DNA of 36,068 bases from an uncultured Prevotellaceae bacterium. GTDB lineage: Bacteria > Bacteroidota > Bacteroidia > Bacteroidales > Bacteroidaceae. The notes under the pieces are model-generated. The model saw nothing but the letters and a program-made list of their open reading frames with translations. It searched no databases and had not been told where the DNA came from. Within the stretch, counting starts at the first letter, position 1, and each line of letters opens with the position of its first letter. Position numbers and translations under genes: made by a program. Positions 17,353-25,202 of the stretch are shown here, one piece after another. The DNA lies in NCBI GenBank assembly GCA_946411565.1, contig CAMKEM010000029.1:1-36068 (forward strand). The letters are read 5' to 3'.

Positions 17353-17407
17353 TGTCATAGTGGAGTATGACAGTACAAAGATAAATTGTTATTATGAAAC
17401 AACCAAA
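17353..17407 (-). promoter_or_regulatory. Operon promoter with dyad operator
   Basis: On the minus strand: TTTG (17404-17407), 20 nt, TATCTTTG (17376-17383), predicted start near 17369. Directly over the start lies a perfect dyad, TGTCATA (17353-17359), six bases, TATGACA (17366-17372). Its place and half-site length fit a GntR/YtrA operator for self-repression by the 14685 protein. Confidence 0.75.
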
Positions 17408-17496
17408 TTTAAGTAATAAAATTAACAAAATTTAAACAAAAAGAATAATTATCATATTCTATTTAAGCCCTTACAACATCTGAATATGATAAAGAA

Positions 17497-17547
17497 AGAA
17501 AAAGAGGTCACCCTCAGCCTTGCGTCTGATAGTGACCTCTTTTTCTT
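17497..17547 (-). terminator. Terminator of the TonB-family gene
   Basis: Minus strand: AAAGAGGTCAC paired with GTGACCTCTTT (arms about 17501-17511 and 17532-17542) and followed by a T-rich run. It begins 3 bases after the stop of the gene ending at 17550. The same hairpin can act on the opposite strand, but no gene needs it there. Confidence 0.85.
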
Positions 17548-17549
17548 AT

Positions 17550-20111
17550 TTACATCTCGAATCCTCCACCGTCACCGCCTACGGCGTTGTTGTTATTGGT
17601 GTTGTCATCATCATCGTCGTCGCCCTCACGACTCTTCCTCTTGTTGCCGTTGCCGAAGTTCCATGTGAGGTTGAAGTTAACCTTACGTCCTCCACGACGG
17701 AAGAGCTGGTGGATCTCGTAGTCCTCGCCAGTTCTGAAGTTCTCGCCATGACGTGAGTTGAGCACGTCGCGGCAGTTGATTGAGACGGTGAAGAGGCGGT
17801 TGAAGAAGTTCTTCCTTATACCGAAGTCAACCTGATAGGATGAAGGACGGTAACCCTGGGTGATTACGGCACGTGAGTTGTAGCGGCCGGAGGTCTGGAT
17901 GGAGATGTCGTATGGCAGACGGATTGAAGCCGTCATGCGGGCATTCCATGTGAAGTTGTCGTTGGATGGACCGTAAACAGTAAGGATGCCTGCGCCAGGA
18001 CCGCTTGCTACAGGATTGCCTTCGTTATCGACGTTGATATCGCGCGAGAAGCTGTCGAGTTTGTAATAATATGCATTGATGTTGGTGTTGAGGTCAACAA
18101 TCTTGAAGATTTTGTTCTTTGCAGTAAGCTCAATACCTGAAGACTGGCTCTTTGCAACGTTCAATGATGTGGAGTACATTGTTTTTTTGTCTATGCCAAG
18201 ATAGCTGACGCGCTGAATCACGTCGGTTGTAGGACGATAGTATGCACTTACGAGGAGTGAGTGCTGGTCCCATGTCTTGAGGTAGTTAAGAGAGAATGAG
18301 TTAGAGAACTCCGGTGTCAGCTCTGGATAACCGAATGAGATCATGGATGCATCGCTTGTGTTGCGGAATGAGTTGAGCTGTCCGCCCCAAGGACGACGGA
18401 GACGGCGTGTGTAGTTGAGCTGCAACTGCTGTGACTCCGTGAGTTGATATGACATGAAGAGAGATGGGAAGAGCTGGAAGAAATCCTTCTTGTAAGGCTT
18501 TATCGCCTTACCGTCGTGCTCATGCCACCAGTCACGGCTCTCTGTATCCACCTTCCAATACTCACCACGAAGTCCTGCCATAATACCGAACTTGCCGAGT
18601 GTGAGGTTTGCCGTTGCATAGCCTGCATGGATGGTGTTCTTGTAGATGAACTTGTTGTAGTAGGTATAGTCTATACCTCTGTCCTCGCCGTTCCAGTTAT
18701 CTGCACGCCACATCTCGTTAGGAGTATTCTCATGTGAGAAAGTACCGTTGTAGCCTGTCTCGAGTTTGAAGTTGTCGCTTATCTTGTTCTCGTAGTCGAG
18801 TTTCACCTCATAGCGGCGGTTCTTTCCGTTTGCAGGACGATACTGATATCCGAAAACTGTTGCTGTGCCATCATAGTATGTGGTAGAGTCCTGATAAACA
18901 TCGCTGTTCTCGCTATTGAACTTGTTTGCGCTTACTGTGAAATCGATGGAATGGGTGTTAGAGAAGTTATGGCGGTAGTTGAACATTCCGTTTATCATGT
19001 CCATAGGTCCCTTGCCTGTGGTTCGGCGGAACAAAAGTTTTGTTGGGTCGTCAACTCCGTTTATGATGTTGCCATAATAGTATGGTGTGCTGCTCCATGA
19101 CTTGTTCTTTCCGTGCATCATCATACCTGTGAGGGCGATGTCGTCCTTGTCTGTCAGGTGGAATGTTATTCCGGCACGTGAGAAGAGGTTGTTACGCATA
19201 TTTGTTGTGCGTGTGTTGTGTCGGGCATATCTGCTTGGATTGCCTAATTCATCGAAGAATGTCTGGTCGCTGTTCTGCTTTCCTACGTTCTCGTTATGAC
19301 GCAAGCCGAGGTTCACGAAGAAGTCAACATAACGGGAGTTATAGTTGAAGTTGATGCCTCCGCGAGCTCCGTTTCGTGTATCAACGCCAGCCGATACAGA
19401 GCCATAGTAGCCTGCCTTGCGGTCTTTCTTCAGAATGATGTTGATGATACCTGCACCTCCCTCGGCAGAGAACTTAGCAGAAGGGTTGTCCATCACCTCT
19501 ACCCTATCGATGCTCTCGGCTGGGATTTGTTGAAGTACCTGTCCCATGTTGTCGGAAGTGAGACCAGCACTACGACCGTTGATCCATACCTCTACGGATG
19601 CGTTTCCGCGGAGTGACACGTTACCATCGTTATCCACCTCCACGCTCGGAATATTGTCGAGCACCTCAGAGGCAGACTCACCCACGTTGGCGAGGTTGCT
19701 TGACACGTCGAAGGTTTTGCGGTCAACTTCGAGCTTCATTGTGGCTTTCTGACCAACGACCTTGACCTCGTTAAGCATATTGGCATCTTCTGCCATGTGG
19801 ATAGCCGCATAGGTAACGGTTTTGTTATTGTCTGAGATTCGGAATTCCTTGGTTACGTTCTTATAACCAACAAATGTGAGTGTGAGGGTGTACTCACCGT
19901 TCTTAAGGTTCTTGATAGAGAATTTTCCATCAATATCAGTCGTAGCACCACCAGCGATAGTCTTGCTTCCCTTTGGTGATACGGCGATGTTTACAAAGGC
20001 GAGTGCCTCGTCATTTGCTTTGTCCAATACCTTTCCCTTAACCATACCCTGTGCCATAACTGTGAGCACGGCAAACATCATAAGAGAAAGCGTCAAAAGT
20101 TTTTTTGTCAT
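17550..20111 (-). CDS. TonB-dependent receptor-like outer-membrane beta-barrel protein
   Basis: Outer-membrane protein of 853 residues of the OMP_b-brl_3/TonB-dependent receptor kind. Signal peptide MTKKLLTLSLMMFAVLTVMAQ. A carboxypeptidase-regulatory-like domain (about 22-105: VKGKVLDKANDEALAFVNIAV ... LTFVGYKNVTKEF), a plug domain (about 115-235: ASEVLDNIPSVEVDNDGNVSLRG ... EGGAGIINIILKK) and a barrel follow. The protein ends not in a barrel strand but in a low-complexity tail, SREGDDDDDDNTNNNN followed by a glycine-rich end. No SusD gene is adjacent, so it is probably not a polysaccharide-utilisation locus. The ligand is unknown. The promoter was not identified; the upstream gap is filled by a REP pair. 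Confidence 0.93.
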   Translation of the reverse strand: MTKKLLTLSLMMFAVLTVMAQGMVKGKVLDKANDEALAFVNIAVSPKGSKTIAGGATTDIDGKFSIKNLKNGEYTLTLTFVGYKNVTKEFRISDNNKTVTYAAIHMAEDANMLNEVKVVGQKATMKLEVDRKTFDVSSNLANVGESASEVLDNIPSVEVDNDGNVSLRGNASVEVWINGRSAGLTSDNMGQVLQQIPAESIDRVEVMDNPSAKFSAEGGAGIINIILKKDRKAGYYGSVSAGVDTRNGARGGINFNYNSRYVDFFVNLGLRHNENVGKQNSDQTFFDELGNPSRYARHNTRTTNMRNNLFSRAGITFHLTDKDDIALTGMMMHGKNKSWSSTPYYYGNIINGVDDPTKLLFRRTTGKGPMDMINGMFNYRHNFSNTHSIDFTVSANKFNSENSDVYQDSTTYYDGTATVFGYQYRPANGKNRRYEVKLDYENKISDNFKLETGYNGTFSHENTPNEMWRADNWNGEDRGIDYTYYNKFIYKNTIHAGYATANLTLGKFGIMAGLRGEYWKVDTESRDWWHEHDGKAIKPYKKDFFQLFPSLFMSYQLTESQQLQLNYTRRLRRPWGGQLNSFRNTSDASMISFGYPELTPEFSNSFSLNYLKTWDQHSLLVSAYYRPTTDVIQRVSYLGIDKKTMYSTSLNVAKSQSSGIELTAKNKIFKIVDLNTNINAYYYKLDSFSRDINVDNEGNPVASGPGAGILTVYGPSNDNFTWNARMTASIRLPYDISIQTSGRYNSRAVITQGYRPSSYQVDFGIRKNFFNRLFTVSINCRDVLNSRHGENFRTGEDYEIHQLFRRGGRKVNFNLTWNFGNGNKRKSREGDDDDDDNTNNNNAVGGDGGGFEM

Positions 20112-20159
20112 TACCTGATTACTTGAAATTCATTTAAACGAAAAAAGAAAAGAAACGGA

Positions 20160-20308
20160 ACGACCCTTCACCTGCCCTTTGGGCATCCTCTCCCCTAAGG
20201 GCGAGGAAGAAGTTAGTAAAGTTCACTCAAAGGATTCCCCACAAATAAAAAATGTAACTTTTCCCTCGCCCTTAGGGGAGAGGGTGTCCGTAGGGCGGGT
20301 GAGAGGCC
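20160..20308. repeat. Inverted pair of REP-like arms, about 150 bp
   Basis: The left arm (20163-20214: ACCCTTCACCTGCCC ... CCCCTAAGGGCGAGG) is the reverse complement, with mismatches, of the right arm (about 20254-20308). The GAAGTTAGTAAAGTT end sequence is also found in the pair at 20840-20996. It resembles a two-armed BIME or a small non-autonomous mobile element, between the HIT and TonB-family genes. Confidence 0.88.
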
Positions 20309-20317
20309 ACCATTTAT

Positions 20318-20719
20318 TTACTTCTGCTTCTTAAAAGCACTATATATTTTCTCCGCAGCAGCCTTAAACTCATCTTCCGTGAGCTTCAGCTTCTCATTTG
20401 CAAAATTAACATCCTTCTCGCTCTGCATAGGGATGAGATGGATGTGGGCATGTGGAACCTCAAGACCGAGAACGACCTGAGCCACCTTGATGCAAGGGAA
20501 TGCCTCCTTGATTGCCCTAGCAACCTTCTTTGCAAACACCTGATAACGAGCTATCTCGTCATCCTCCATATCATAGATGTAATCAACCTCACGACGTGGG
20601 ATAACCAGTGTATGACCTACCACGAGAGGATTGATGTCAAGAAATGCGTAGAACTCATCGTTCTCTGCGCATTTATAGCTTGGAATATCGCCAGCTGCAA
20701 TTTTTGAAAAGATATCCAT
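20318..20719 (-). CDS. HIT-family nucleotide hydrolase
   Basis: Histidine-triad protein of 133 residues, full length. The HIT catalytic motif is HAHIHL at 90-95 (His90, His92, His94) in VPHAHIHLIPM, preceded by the conserved INPLVVGHTLVIPRR. Such proteins hydrolyse nucleotide phosphoramidates or dinucleoside polyphosphates in the cytoplasm. It lies downstream of greA in the same direction, an arrangement known in other Bacteroidetes, but the 290-bp gap contains a large REP-like pair. A second pair lies after its stop, so the gene is bracketed by repeats. No good promoter was found directly upstream. Confidence 0.95.
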   Translation of the reverse strand: MDIFSKIAAGDIPSYKCAENDEFYAFLDINPLVVGHTLVIPRREVDYIYDMEDDEIARYQVFAKKVARAIKEAFPCIKVAQVVLGLEVPHAHIHLIPMQSEKDVNFANEKLKLTEDEFKAAAEKIYSAFKKQK

Positions 20720-20839
20720 TGTATAATTACAAATTATTAATTACAATTCACCTGTTTACTATTTGACGAAACAAAACCTAAAAAGTCAAATCAGGTATAG
20801 TAAGAAATGAAAAGAAAAAGAAAAACAGCCCCGCACCAG

Positions 20840-20996
20840 TAGTCCCTCACCCGTCCTGCGGACACCCTCTCCCCAAGGGGCGAGGAGGAAGTTACCTTTT
20901 ATAATTATAAGGCTTTCTCCTTGAGGAAACTTTACTAACTTTTCCCTCACCCCTTGGGGAGAGGGTGTCCGAAGGACGGGTGAGGGGCTACTTGTG
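20840..20996. repeat. Inverted pair of REP-like arms, about 155 bp
   Basis: The left arm 20843-20896 (CCCTCACCCGTCCTGCGG, ACACCCTCTCCCC, AAGGGGCGAGG) and the right arm about 20940-20993 are near-perfect reverse complements with a 45-nt A/T-rich centre. It shares arms and the AGTTAGTAAAGTT centre edge with the 20160-20308 element. It lies between greA and the HIT gene. Confidence 0.9.
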
Positions 20997-21009
20997 AGGG
21001 GCTCTTCCT

Positions 21010-21477
21010 TTACTCAATCGTAATAGAATCTATTCTCAGCTTAATCTTACCACGAGGAATTGTGATCTCCACTTCGTCACCAACCTTATGGTTGAGCAGA
21101 CCTTGAGCGATAGGAGTCTTGACAGAAATCTTTCCTGCACGAAGGTCAGCCTCATTCTCAGCAACGATGGTATAGGTCATCTTTGACTTTGTAGTAAGGT
21201 TAGTCATCTCTACCTTTGACAGCAACTGAACTGCATCTGTAGAGAGACGACTCTTATCTATGATCTTTGCATCAGCAAGAGTGAGTTTCATCTGATTAAT
21301 CTTCTCCATGAGCTTTGCCTGTGCTTCCTTGGCAGCATCATACTCAGCATTCTCAGAGAGATCGCCCTTATCACGAGCCTCAGCAATAGCAGCCGAAGCC
21401 TTAGGACTCTCCACAGCCTCCAGACGGTGGAGTTCCGCTACGAGTGCCTCGTAGCCTTCTTTTGACATGTATGCCAT
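21010..21477 (-). CDS. greA: Transcription elongation factor GreA
   Basis: GreA of 155 residues, full length. The N-terminal coiled coil (1-78) carries the acidic tip DLSENAEYD at 39-47, with Asp39 and Glu42 as the catalytic pair that stimulates RNA cleavage by backtracked RNA polymerase. The C-terminal FKBP-like domain (about 80-155) ends in PRGKIKLRIDSITIE. The ATG at 21477 gives MAYMSKEGYEAL; an ATG three codons later (MSKEGY) is an alternative. The promoter at 21713-21744 lies about 230 nt upstream, and an intrinsic terminator sits inside the leader, which suggests attenuation or a small RNA. Confidence 0.97.
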   Translation of the reverse strand: MAYMSKEGYEALVAELHRLEAVESPKASAAIAEARDKGDLSENAEYDAAKEAQAKLMEKINQMKLTLADAKIIDKSRLSTDAVQLLSKVEMTNLTTKSKMTYTIVAENEADLRAGKISVKTPIAQGLLNHKVGDEVEITIPRGKIKLRIDSITIE

Positions 21478-21592
21478 AATAGTATTATATTATTTACGTA
21501 ATTACTTGTTAAATTTAATTTCAGCGAACAATTTGCACATTGTACATGGTATATTGTACATAGCACGATTTTAGGTCAGCTGGTTGCAGACT

Positions 21593-21637
21593 AAAAAACA
21601 GACCCCGACATCACGAATCAGTGATATCGGAATCCTG
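21593..21637 (-). terminator. Intrinsic terminator inside the greA leader
   Basis: Minus strand: stem CCGATATCAC / GTGATGTCGG (21621-21630 and 21605-21614) with loop TGATTC, extended by CAGG/TCTG, then TTTTTT (21593-21598). It lies 116 nt before the greA start and about 70 nt after the predicted transcription start. Confidence 0.82.
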
Positions 21638-21706
21638 TATCTTGGTTACTTTTTTGTTCTTCTTAAGAGTACTGTTCAGATTAGATTATCTTGCAGTCTC
21701 AGATAA
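21593..21706 (-). ncRNA. Candidate short leader RNA of greA (GraL-like position)
   Basis: If transcription begins near 21706 and ends at the terminator at 21593-21637, a stable RNA of roughly 110 nt is made ahead of greA. No open frame of size is present in it. E. coli greA has a comparable leader RNA (GraL), though no sequence likeness is claimed. Confidence 0.4.
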
Positions 21707-21712
21707 CGAATG

Positions 21713-21744
21713 CAAAATTACACACATTTTCTGAAACTACCAAA
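21713..21744 (-). promoter_or_regulatory. Bacteroidetes-type promoter of the greA leader
   Basis: Minus strand: TTTG (21741-21744), 20 nt, TAATTTTG (21713-21720). It is the only good match between secDF and greA. Short ATTGTACAT direct repeats at 21536-21564 lie further downstream, after the terminator. Confidence 0.72.
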
Positions 21745-21843
21745 TTTTTTCCCGAAATTCGACTATGAACCATAGTTTTTCATGGTTTTCAAGTATATAA
21801 TCCACAACTCATAATCACATCTTATAACGTTTCTATTATCACG

Positions 21844-21876
21844 AAAAAAGTCGCATCTGACAAAATCAGATGCGAC
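21844..21876 (-). terminator. Terminator of secDF
   Basis: Perfect 11-bp stem GTCGCATCTGA / TCAGATGCGAC with a 5-nt loop, followed on the minus strand by TTTTTT. It lies 40 nt after the secDF stop. Confidence 0.95.
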
Positions 21877-21915
21877 TCTATATACATTATACTTTATTCT
21901 TTAATCCTTATTCCA

Positions 21916-24903
21916 TTAAGCCTTAACCTCTGCTGTTGCAGAAGTTTCCTCTTCCTGAATCTTCTTACCGAGAGTAAGGTAAGCTGTTGGAGCAGCGATG
22001 AAGATAGAAGAAAGAGTACCGAAGAATACACCGAGGATCATTGCGAATGAGAAGCTGCGGATTGAATCACCACCGAGGATGAAGATACAGAGCAGCACGA
22101 TCAATGTAGATACTGATGTATTTATAGTACGTGCGAGAGTCTGATTTACAGAATCATTGAATGTGATCTGTGGATCCTGCTTAACGTGGATGCCGAGGTT
22201 CTCACGGATACGGTCGAATACAACCACCTTATCGTTGATTGAGTAACCAATCACAGTCAGGATAGCACCAATGAAGGTCTGGTCAATCTCAAGGCTCCAA
22301 GGAACGATGTCATAGAGTGCTGAGTAGAAACCGATTACCACTACTGTATCAACAGCAAGGGCAACGATTGAACCTACAGAGAATGCAACGTTGCGGAAAC
22401 GGATGAGGATGTAGATAAAGATAGCTACGAGAGCGACCAATACTGAGATGATAGCACCGTATGTGATATCCTTAGCTACAGAAGGACCTACTTTCTGTGA
22501 AGAGATGATTGAACCGCCCTCACGAACATCTGGGTTCTTGAACGCTTCAACGCTTGCCTGCTTAACGAAGCCACCCTTCTTCAGACATGTGTAGAGCTTG
22601 TTCTCACACTCGTCATCAACAGTTGAGCTGTTAGACTCAATCTTGTAGTTGGTAGAAACACGAAGTGTCTTACCATCTGTACCGATTGCGATAGCGTTGG
22701 TGTTAGAACCTGCGAACTCCTCACTGAGGATAGGACGAACCTGCTCAGGCTCAACAGCATTCTCGAATGCGATTACATAGTTACGACCACCAGTGAAGTC
22801 GATAGACTGAGAAAGACCGCGAACAGCGAAGCTTGCGATGAATGCAACAACTGCGATTCCATAGAATACGAAGCTCTTCTTATAAATAGACATGAACTTG
22901 TAATTTGTATTCTGGAGGAATGTGCGTCCGAATGTGAGGTTCAGCCACTTGTCCTTAGCCATACGGTTCTCATAAACGATACGTGTGAGGAATACGGCTG
23001 TGAAGAATGAACATATGATACCGATGATCCAAGTTGTAGCGAAGCCCTTGATAGGACCAGTACCAATTGTCAAGAGAATGATACCAGTGATGAGAGATGT
23101 GAGGTTAGAGTCAAAGATAGCAGAGAATGCGTTGCTGTAACCAGCAGCGAGAGCCTGCTTCATGCCAAGACCCTTACGAAGCTCTTCTTTGATACGCTCG
23201 TAGATAAGCACGTTAGCATCCACCGCCGTACCAAGCGTAAGCACTATACCCGCTATACCCGGCATGGTCAAAGCCGACTGGAACGATGCAAGAATACCGA
23301 GAGTGAAGAACAGGTTGACGATAAGTGCAGCATCAGCCATAAGACCTGGGATTGCACCATACATCACGATCATATATACGCAGAGGAGCACGAATGCGAT
23401 TGCGAATGACCAGATACCCTGCTGGATAGACTGAGCACCGAGTGTAGGACCTACAACCTCTTCCTGTACGATACGTGCAGGTGCAGGCATACGACCAGAC
23501 TTCAATGTGTTAGCCAAGTCCTTTGTATCCTCGATAGTGAAGTTACCTGAGATCTGAGAGTTACCACCAGCGATCTCACCATGCACCATAGGAGCTGAAT
23601 AAACAGCATCATCAAGAACGATAGCGATAGCCTTACCAGTGTTAGCCTTTGTAAGAGCAGCCCAGAGACGAGCACCCTCTGTGTTCATTGACATACTTAC
23701 AACTGGGCGACCTGTTGTGTGGTCGAACTCATCCTTTGCATCAACGATAACGTCACCCTCAAGTGGAGCACGACCGTTGGTAGAAGTAACCTTCAATGCA
23801 TAAAGCTCGAAGATGTTCTTGTTACCATCCATTGGCTTAGCACTCCAGAGGAGCTTGCAATCAGAAGGGAGCACCTTCTTTGCGTCATTGCCATAGATGA
23901 TTTTATTGACAGCAGCAGTATCACGAACGTGAGCATAACCAACAAGGCTGTAACCCTGATTGATAGGCTGGAAGATTGAGTAGAGTGGGTGCTGCTTCTT
24001 CAACTGCTCAGCCTTTGCATCGTCAACCTTAGCAGTAGCATCAGCACTTGCATCTGACTTCTTCAGCTGGAACTTTGGCTGTGCATCAGCCTTAACAGGC
24101 TCTGCCTTTGCAGAATCAGTTGCCTCAGCCTTGGTTGTATCAGCAGTCTCAGAACCTGCATTAGCTACAAGCTGATCGAGCTGTGAGAGGTAAGGGATGA
24201 TTTCCTGTGAGTTGTATGTCTCCCAGAACTCAAGGTTAGCTGAACCCTGAAGGAGCTTACGAACACGCTCTGGCTCACGTACACCAGGCATTTCTACCAT
24301 AAGACGACCATCCTGACCTTCGAGCTTCTGGATGTTTGGCTGAACAACGCCGAACTTATCGATACGGTTGCGAACAACGTTGTATGAGTTGTCGATAGCT
24401 GCAAGAACCTCATCACGAAGAGCCTTCTCAACCTCTGCGTCAGTGCTCTGTGTGCTTACCTTGCCCTTGAGTTGCTGAGTAGCGAAGATCTCAGCGAGAC
24501 GACGACCAGGAGCGTTTGCCTTAAAACGGTTAATGAAGAGAGTAATGAAGTCGCTCTGTGATGTCTCCTCTTCCTTCTTTGCCTCCTCCATTGACTTTAC
24601 GAAGGCAGCATCAGTCTTGTGGTCAGCGAGAACCTCAACAACATCAGGTACGCTGATCTCAAGGATTACGTTCATACCGCCCTTAAGGTCAAGACCCAAA
24701 CCGATCTGAGTTTCCAAGCAGTTCTGATAAGAATAGATGCCGAGATACTTTACAGAATCCTTATAATCCTGCTGGGCAATAGGATCCTTAATCTTAGCAG
24801 CCTGACTGTCATAGTAGCTTGTAGCCACTGAGAATGACAGGTAGAAGATGCTTGCAAGCGTCAGAAGTACGGCGGTTACAAGTACAATTCCTTTGTTTTG
24901 CAT
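21916..24903 (-). CDS. secDF: Fused protein-export membrane protein SecDF
   Basis: SecD-SecF fusion of 995 residues that uses the proton-motive force to help SecYEG complete protein export. The SecD half (about 1-640) has an N-terminal membrane helix, DLKGGMNVILEI, the large periplasmic P1 region and GTAVDANVLIYERIKEEL. P1 contains a low-complexity A/D/K/S/T-rich insertion at about 250-305. The SecF half starts near residue 655 (MSIYKKSFVFYGI) and has FTGGRNYVI and GYSINDKVVVFDRIREN. Each half shows six membrane segments. The fusion is the normal form in Bacteroidetes. The gene is monocistronic by its promoter (25122-25153) and terminator (21844-21876), with a leader of about 210 nt. Confidence 0.97.
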   Translation of the reverse strand: MQNKGIVLVTAVLLTLASIFYLSFSVATSYYDSQAAKIKDPIAQQDYKDSVKYLGIYSYQNCLETQIGLGLDLKGGMNVILEISVPDVVEVLADHKTDAAFVKSMEEAKKEEETSQSDFITLFINRFKANAPGRRLAEIFATQQLKGKVSTQSTDAEVEKALRDEVLAAIDNSYNVVRNRIDKFGVVQPNIQKLEGQDGRLMVEMPGVREPERVRKLLQGSANLEFWETYNSQEIIPYLSQLDQLVANAGSETADTTKAEATDSAKAEPVKADAQPKFQLKKSDASADATAKVDDAKAEQLKKQHPLYSIFQPINQGYSLVGYAHVRDTAAVNKIIYGNDAKKVLPSDCKLLWSAKPMDGNKNIFELYALKVTSTNGRAPLEGDVIVDAKDEFDHTTGRPVVSMSMNTEGARLWAALTKANTGKAIAIVLDDAVYSAPMVHGEIAGGNSQISGNFTIEDTKDLANTLKSGRMPAPARIVQEEVVGPTLGAQSIQQGIWSFAIAFVLLCVYMIVMYGAIPGLMADAALIVNLFFTLGILASFQSALTMPGIAGIVLTLGTAVDANVLIYERIKEELRKGLGMKQALAAGYSNAFSAIFDSNLTSLITGIILLTIGTGPIKGFATTWIIGIICSFFTAVFLTRIVYENRMAKDKWLNLTFGRTFLQNTNYKFMSIYKKSFVFYGIAVVAFIASFAVRGLSQSIDFTGGRNYVIAFENAVEPEQVRPILSEEFAGSNTNAIAIGTDGKTLRVSTNYKIESNSSTVDDECENKLYTCLKKGGFVKQASVEAFKNPDVREGGSIISSQKVGPSVAKDITYGAIISVLVALVAIFIYILIRFRNVAFSVGSIVALAVDTVVVIGFYSALYDIVPWSLEIDQTFIGAILTVIGYSINDKVVVFDRIRENLGIHVKQDPQITFNDSVNQTLARTINTSVSTLIVLLCIFILGGDSIRSFSFAMILGVFFGTLSSIFIAAPTAYLTLGKKIQEEETSATAEVKA

Positions 24904-24943
24904 TTTGATTAAATTGTTTTATTATTTTGTTTTTGTTTTTATC

Positions 24944-25104
24944 TTAATATTTTAGGTTCCGAGGTTTTTAGGTTCTCTGGTTCTGAGGTCTTTAGGTCAT
25001 TCGGCTTCAGGTTGTTTCGTTTTCAAGTCTTCTATGTCAAGACCATAAAAACCTTAATTACCGTCTTACTTTATAACCTCCCTAACCTTCCTAACCTCAT
25101 GCCT
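24944..25104. repeat. Word repeats AGGTT / AACCT in the secDF leader
   Basis: TTTAGGTTCCGAGG, TTTTTAGGTTC and TGAGGTCTTTAGG on one side (24951-25000) face TAACCTCCCTAACCTTCC and TAACCTCATG on the other (25073-25101). On the minus strand the leader RNA can fold into alternative long stems. The same words occur upstream of the 34427 gene (35851-35975). No gene is seen in 24904-25202. Confidence 0.65.
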
Positions 25105-25121
25105 TGTGCGCATACGACGTG

Positions 25122-25153
25122 CAAAGATACATAATTTTATTCAAATTCCGAAA
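25122..25153 (-). promoter_or_regulatory. Bacteroidetes-type promoter of secDF
   Basis: Minus strand: TTTC (25150-25153, one mismatch to TTTG), 20 nt, TATCTTTG (25122-25129). Predicted start near 25115, giving a leader of about 210 nt. Confidence 0.65.
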
Positions 25154-25202
25154 TTTCAGAGCACAAATTACGCTTTTTACCTTATAAAATGGCAAATTAA
25201 GC

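Noticed and set aside
17550..20111. Start of a polysaccharide-utilisation (SusC/SusD) locus
   Set aside because: No SusD gene or glycan enzymes are adjacent, and the barrel is of the OMP_b-brl_3 type rather than SusC.
20401..20412. Promoter-like CAAAATTA (minus TAATTTTG) within the HIT gene as a TonB-gene promoter
   Set aside because: It is coding sequence, no TTTG lies at the right distance, and it is about 290 nt from the TonB-family start.
20160..20996. Possible CRISPR array because of repeated GC-rich arms
   Set aside because: The repeats are inverted pairs at two sites with no regular spacers, and no cas gene is present.
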